Both the position numbers and the translations under genes were made by a program. Positions 61,605 to 64,000 of a DNA stretch of 64,000 nt are shown here, in pieces. The notes under the pieces are model-generated. The model saw only the letters and a program-made list of their open reading frames with translations, was not told where the DNA came from and did not search any database. Within the stretch, counting starts at the first letter, position 1. The number at the start of each line of letters is the position of its first letter. The stretch is from Paenibacillus riograndensis SBR5 (GTDB lineage: Bacteria > Bacillota > Bacilli > Paenibacillales > Paenibacillaceae). The DNA lies in the NCBI RefSeq assembly GCF_000981585.1, contig NZ_LN831776.1:5315187-5379186 (forward strand). Reading direction: 5' to 3'.

Positions 61605-61700
61605 CGGACTTCCCTCTCTTTCACGGATACGTTACAATGATAGTATTGTGCTAAACATTTCATATGCTTTTAACTTACACTAATTCCAAAGGAGTCACTC

Positions 61701-61802
61701 ATGCAACGTCAAAAATGGTTCCGCATCGTTATCTATGTTATGCTGCTCGCCATGATCGCCTCTACCGTGCTCTTCGTCCTGGAGCCTTTTCTGGCCGGTT
61801 AA
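61701..61802 (+). CDS. prli42: Prli42-like stressosome membrane anchor
   Basis: 33 residues: a basic start (MQRQKWFRI), a single transmembrane helix (VIYVMLLAMIASTVLFVL) and a short EPF tail. Size and pattern match Prli42, the miniprotein that anchors the stressosome to the membrane in Listeria, with homologues across Firmicutes. ATG 61701 follows AAAGGAG by 6 bases. No stressosome genes are in the window. It is too short for ordinary gene callers and is easily missed. Confidence 0.7.
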   Translation: MQRQKWFRIVIYVMLLAMIASTVLFVLEPFLAG

Positions 61803-61823
61803 TTGCCGCCATGGCCCGTTATT

Positions 61824-61853
61824 AATAGCGTCCGGATGCTCCGGGCGCTATTT
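61824..61853. terminator. Bidirectional terminator between prli42 and lipB
   Basis: AATAGCG-CCGGA pairs with TCCGG-CGCTATT, with a TTTGA tail on the plus side and a TTAATAACG tail on the minus side. The two genes converge here. Confidence 0.7.
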
Positions 61854-61881
61854 GACTTGACCGCACATGTCTGTACGCTTC

Positions 61882-62604
61882 TTAATCGGTCTGCAGCACA
61901 TCCGTCGGTTCCACAGCAGCCGCTGCTTCATAAGGAAAATGCTTAAGAAAACAAGGCACCAGCTCCCTGGCTACTTCCCCCAGCTCAAAGGAACGCCCGG
62001 CACATTCCTCCAGCGAGGTAACGCCGTATTCGGCAATCCCGCAGGGAATAATCCCCTGAAACCCCCGTTCTCCGATCCCTGCGGTGACATTGAACGCGAA
62101 CCCGTGGCTGGTGATGAACCCTCTGCGGTGTTTGCTCTTGTTGAATTTGACCCCGATCGCGCAGATTTTCTGATCCCCGACCCATACTCCGGTATACTCC
62201 GGCTTCCGGCTCCCCTCAATGCCATAGCTTGCCAAAAAATCAATAATGACAGCTTCCAGCCGCCGCAGATAGCCATGCAAATCCACCTTGCCGTCCATCC
62301 CCAGCTTCAGCAGCGGGTAGCCAACCAATTGACCGGGCCCATGATATGTAATATCTCCTCCCCGGTCAATTTCAAACAGTGCGATGCCTTTTTCCTTAAG
62401 CTGCTCAGCGCTGAGAAGCAGATGTTCGGGATGATGCTGTGAGCCGATGGTATAGGTCGGAGGATGCTGCAAAAGAATCAGCCGCTCCGGCCCTGTTCCG
62501 GCATCAATCGCCTGAACCGCAGCCTTTTGCAGCTCCCAGGCTGCTCCATATTCAATGAGAGGGAGATATGAAATTTCCAATAAGCTTAATTCTGTGCTGC
62601 TCAT
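61882..62604 (-). CDS. lipB: Octanoyl-(acyl carrier protein) transferase LipB
   Basis: 240 residues. The signature RGGDITYHGPGQLVGYPLL, the KICAIGVKF lysine and the THGFAFNV-like SHGFAFNVT segment identify LipB; IIPCGIAEYGVTSL carries the catalytic cysteine. It moves octanoate from ACP to lipoyl domains, the first step of lipoic acid synthesis. ATG 62604 follows AGGGGA. It lies 53 bases downstream of the E2 gene, whose lipoyl domain is an expected substrate. Confidence 0.94.
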   Translation of the reverse strand: MSSTELSLLEISYLPLIEYGAAWELQKAAVQAIDAGTGPERLILLQHPPTYTIGSQHHPEHLLLSAEQLKEKGIALFEIDRGGDITYHGPGQLVGYPLLKLGMDGKVDLHGYLRRLEAVIIDFLASYGIEGSRKPEYTGVWVGDQKICAIGVKFNKSKHRRGFITSHGFAFNVTAGIGERGFQGIIPCGIAEYGVTSLEECAGRSFELGEVARELVPCFLKHFPYEAAAAVEPTDVLQTD

Positions 62605-62657
62605 GCTCTCAGGTCCCCTTTGGATTACAGTCTCCTGTTACAGGGTGATACCATTCC

Positions 62658-64000
62658 TTAATACAGCTTCGTGTCCGGCGTATAGCCTTCCACATTATCC
62701 TTGATGCGCTGCAAAAAGCGGCCGCAAATCACGCCGTCCAGAATCCGGTGGTCCAGCGACAGGCAGATATTGGCCATGGAACGCACGGCGATCATATCGT
62801 TGATGACTACAGGCTTTTTGACGATGGATTCAAAGGTCAGAATGGCTGCCTGCGGATAGTTGATAATCGGGTAGGACAGAATTGAGCCAAAAGAACCGGT
62901 GTTATTGACTGTAAAGGTTCCGCCCTGCATATCCTCCAGGCGCAGCTTGCCTTCGCGGGTCTTCATCGCCAGCTCATCGATTTCGCGGGCAAGCCCCGCG
63001 ACATTCTTTTGGTCAGCTTTTTTGATGACCGGCGTCATAACGGAATCCTCGGTGCCGACGGCAAGCGAGATGTTAATGTCGCGTTTGACGATGATTTTGT
63101 CCACGGCCCAGACGGAGTTCATAATCGGATAATCCTTAATGGCACTGACGACAGCCTTCATCAGAAAAGCCAGATAAGTCAGGTTAATGCCTTCCTTGCG
63201 CTTGAACTCATCCTTCAGCTTGTTGCGCAGGATAACCAGATTGGTCACATCGACTTCAATCATCGTCCAGGCATGCGGAATCTCCGAGACACTCTGGCGC
63301 ATTCTTGTCGCAATGGTGTTGCGGATTGGCGTAACGTCAATCAGATATTCCGAGCTGCTGCCCCGTCCGCCCTCTACTTCTATTGTAGGGATACGCGGCG
63401 TTTCGCTGAGGTGCAGGCCGGAATGGCGAACCGGCTCCAGCGCTTCCTGCACTTCTTCCTGAATCACCTGGAAAGCAGGCTGCTGCAAAGCTTCCGGCGC
63501 CTGCTGTCCGGCAGATGCCGCCGGTACAGCGGCGGTCCCGGCTGCAGGAACAGGTGCAGCGGTAGCCACCGCTGCTGCTGCGCCGCCGTTATCCAGGAAC
63601 GTCAGCACGTCCTTGCGTGTGATGCGGCCGCCCAGACCGGTCCCCGGCACAGCCGTGAGCTCGATGCCATGCTCCGCGGCAAGCGACTGCACCGCCGGGG
63701 AATACCGCGAGCGCATCGGTGCCGATGCGTCAAAAGCAGCGGCAGGCGCCGCCGGTCTGCCCGCTGCCGGAGCCGGGCTTAGCGCCGCCGGGCGGGAAGC
63801 AGCCGGGCGGGACGAGGCCTGCGCCGTAGGCGCAGGAGCCGCTGCAGGTGCGCCTGCGGCCGTAGCTGCCGGAGCGCTTGGCGCGGCAGGAGCTGCTACC
63901 GCAATGCGGGCGATCACTTCGCCCACGCTGACGGTCTGGCCTTCTTCGGCCAGCAGCTCTACCAGTGTGCCGTCCACCGTGGCCGGCAGCTCCGCATTGA
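62658..64000 (-). CDS. 2-oxoacid dehydrogenase E2 (lipoamide acyltransferase), 5' end cut by window edge
   Basis: About 447 codons are visible; the N-terminus, including most of the lipoyl domain and its lysine, is outside the window. The visible end of the lipoyl domain (VDGTLVELLAEEGQTVSVG) is followed by an Ala/Pro linker, a peripheral subunit-binding domain (SPAVQSLAAEHGIEL, GTGLGGRITRKDVLTF) and a catalytic domain ending in SLDHRILDG (H-x3-DG active site). No E1/E3 genes are visible. Branched-chain or pyruvate-type specificity cannot be settled; branched-chain is more likely given the lipB neighbour and Bacillus bkd context. Confidence 0.93.
   Translation of the reverse strand, partial: NAELPATVDGTLVELLAEEGQTVSVGEVIARIAVAAPAAPSAPAATAAGAPAAAPAPTAQASSRPAASRPAALSPAPAAGRPAAPAAAFDASAPMRSRYSPAVQSLAAEHGIELTAVPGTGLGGRITRKDVLTFLDNGGAAAAVATAAPVPAAGTAAVPAASAGQQAPEALQQPAFQVIQEEVQEALEPVRHSGLHLSETPRIPTIEVEGGRGSSSEYLIDVTPIRNTIATRMRQSVSEIPHAWTMIEVDVTNLVILRNKLKDEFKRKEGINLTYLAFLMKAVVSAIKDYPIMNSVWAVDKIIVKRDINISLAVGTEDSVMTPVIKKADQKNVAGLAREIDELAMKTREGKLRLEDMQGGTFTVNNTGSFGSILSYPIINYPQAAILTFESIVKKPVVINDMIAVRSMANICLSLDHRILDGVICGRFLQRIKDNVEGYTPDTKLY

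Overview
The window looks like the chromosome of a Paenibacillus-type endospore-forming Firmicute. It carries the forespore operon spoIIAA-spoIIAB-sigF, dacF, spoIIM, fur with its DUF4227 partner, xerD, deoB, a sporulation inhibitor of FtsZ (mciZ) and the small protein Prli42. Shine-Dalgarno sequences are strong (AGGAGG), TTG and GTG starts are common, an SLH-domain surface protein is present, and noncoding DNA is full of short dispersed repeats of the kind Paenibacillus genomes carry.

Region 1 (1-12.8 kb) is an AT-rich accessory zone. A minus-strand set holds a MerR regulator with two DNA-binding domains, an APH-type phosphotransferase and a methyltransferase cut by the window edge. Next to it are a plus-strand RCC1-repeat protein and a possible mobile-element relic (a ribbon-helix-helix protein beside an oriT-like palindrome). 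The rest is a degraded archive of Rhs toxin tips, each followed by an intact small gene that is probably its immunity gene.

Region 2 (12.8-22.4 kb) is an SLH-anchored surface protein followed by a 2293-residue secreted Rhs/YD-repeat protein. Upstream sits a clear cyclic di-GMP-I riboswitch, so a lifestyle second messenger probably controls deployment of the Rhs system. The toxin tip of the main Rhs protein is a restriction-endonuclease-like (CdiA-type) domain. It lies one nucleotide out of frame at a run of four A residues, and its probable immunity gene is intact.

Region 3 (22.9-26.1 kb) is sigF, spoIIAB, spoIIAA and dacF. In Bacillus these follow fur-yqzK-xerD-drm-punA-pdp directly. Here those genes are at 50.2-56.9 kb, so about 24 kb lies between the two halves of a conserved block.

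Region 4 (26.1-50.1 kb) is that extra material: an acyltransferase; a 20-21 bp tandem repeat; an eight-copy palindromic array; a peptide ABC transporter with an M20 peptidase and a PucR-type regulator; an AT-richer block with an Rrf2 regulator, MFS pump, methyltransferase, DsbA/FrnE-like oxidoreductase and MATE pump; then a DUF1177-AroM-M29 aminopeptidase-Asp/Glu racemase operon that looks like the other half of the peptide pathway; and finally a serine hydrolase and a GyrI-like protein.

Region 5 (50.2-64 kb) is backbone: pdp, two purine nucleoside phosphorylases differing at a specificity residue, deoB, xerD, a DUF4227 gene, fur, spoIIM, an endonuclease-Q-like protein, nudF, mciZ, an M20 peptidase, prli42, lipB, and the E2 subunit of a 2-oxoacid dehydrogenase running off the end. 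No rRNA gene, intact tRNA, CRISPR array or intact insertion sequence was recognised.
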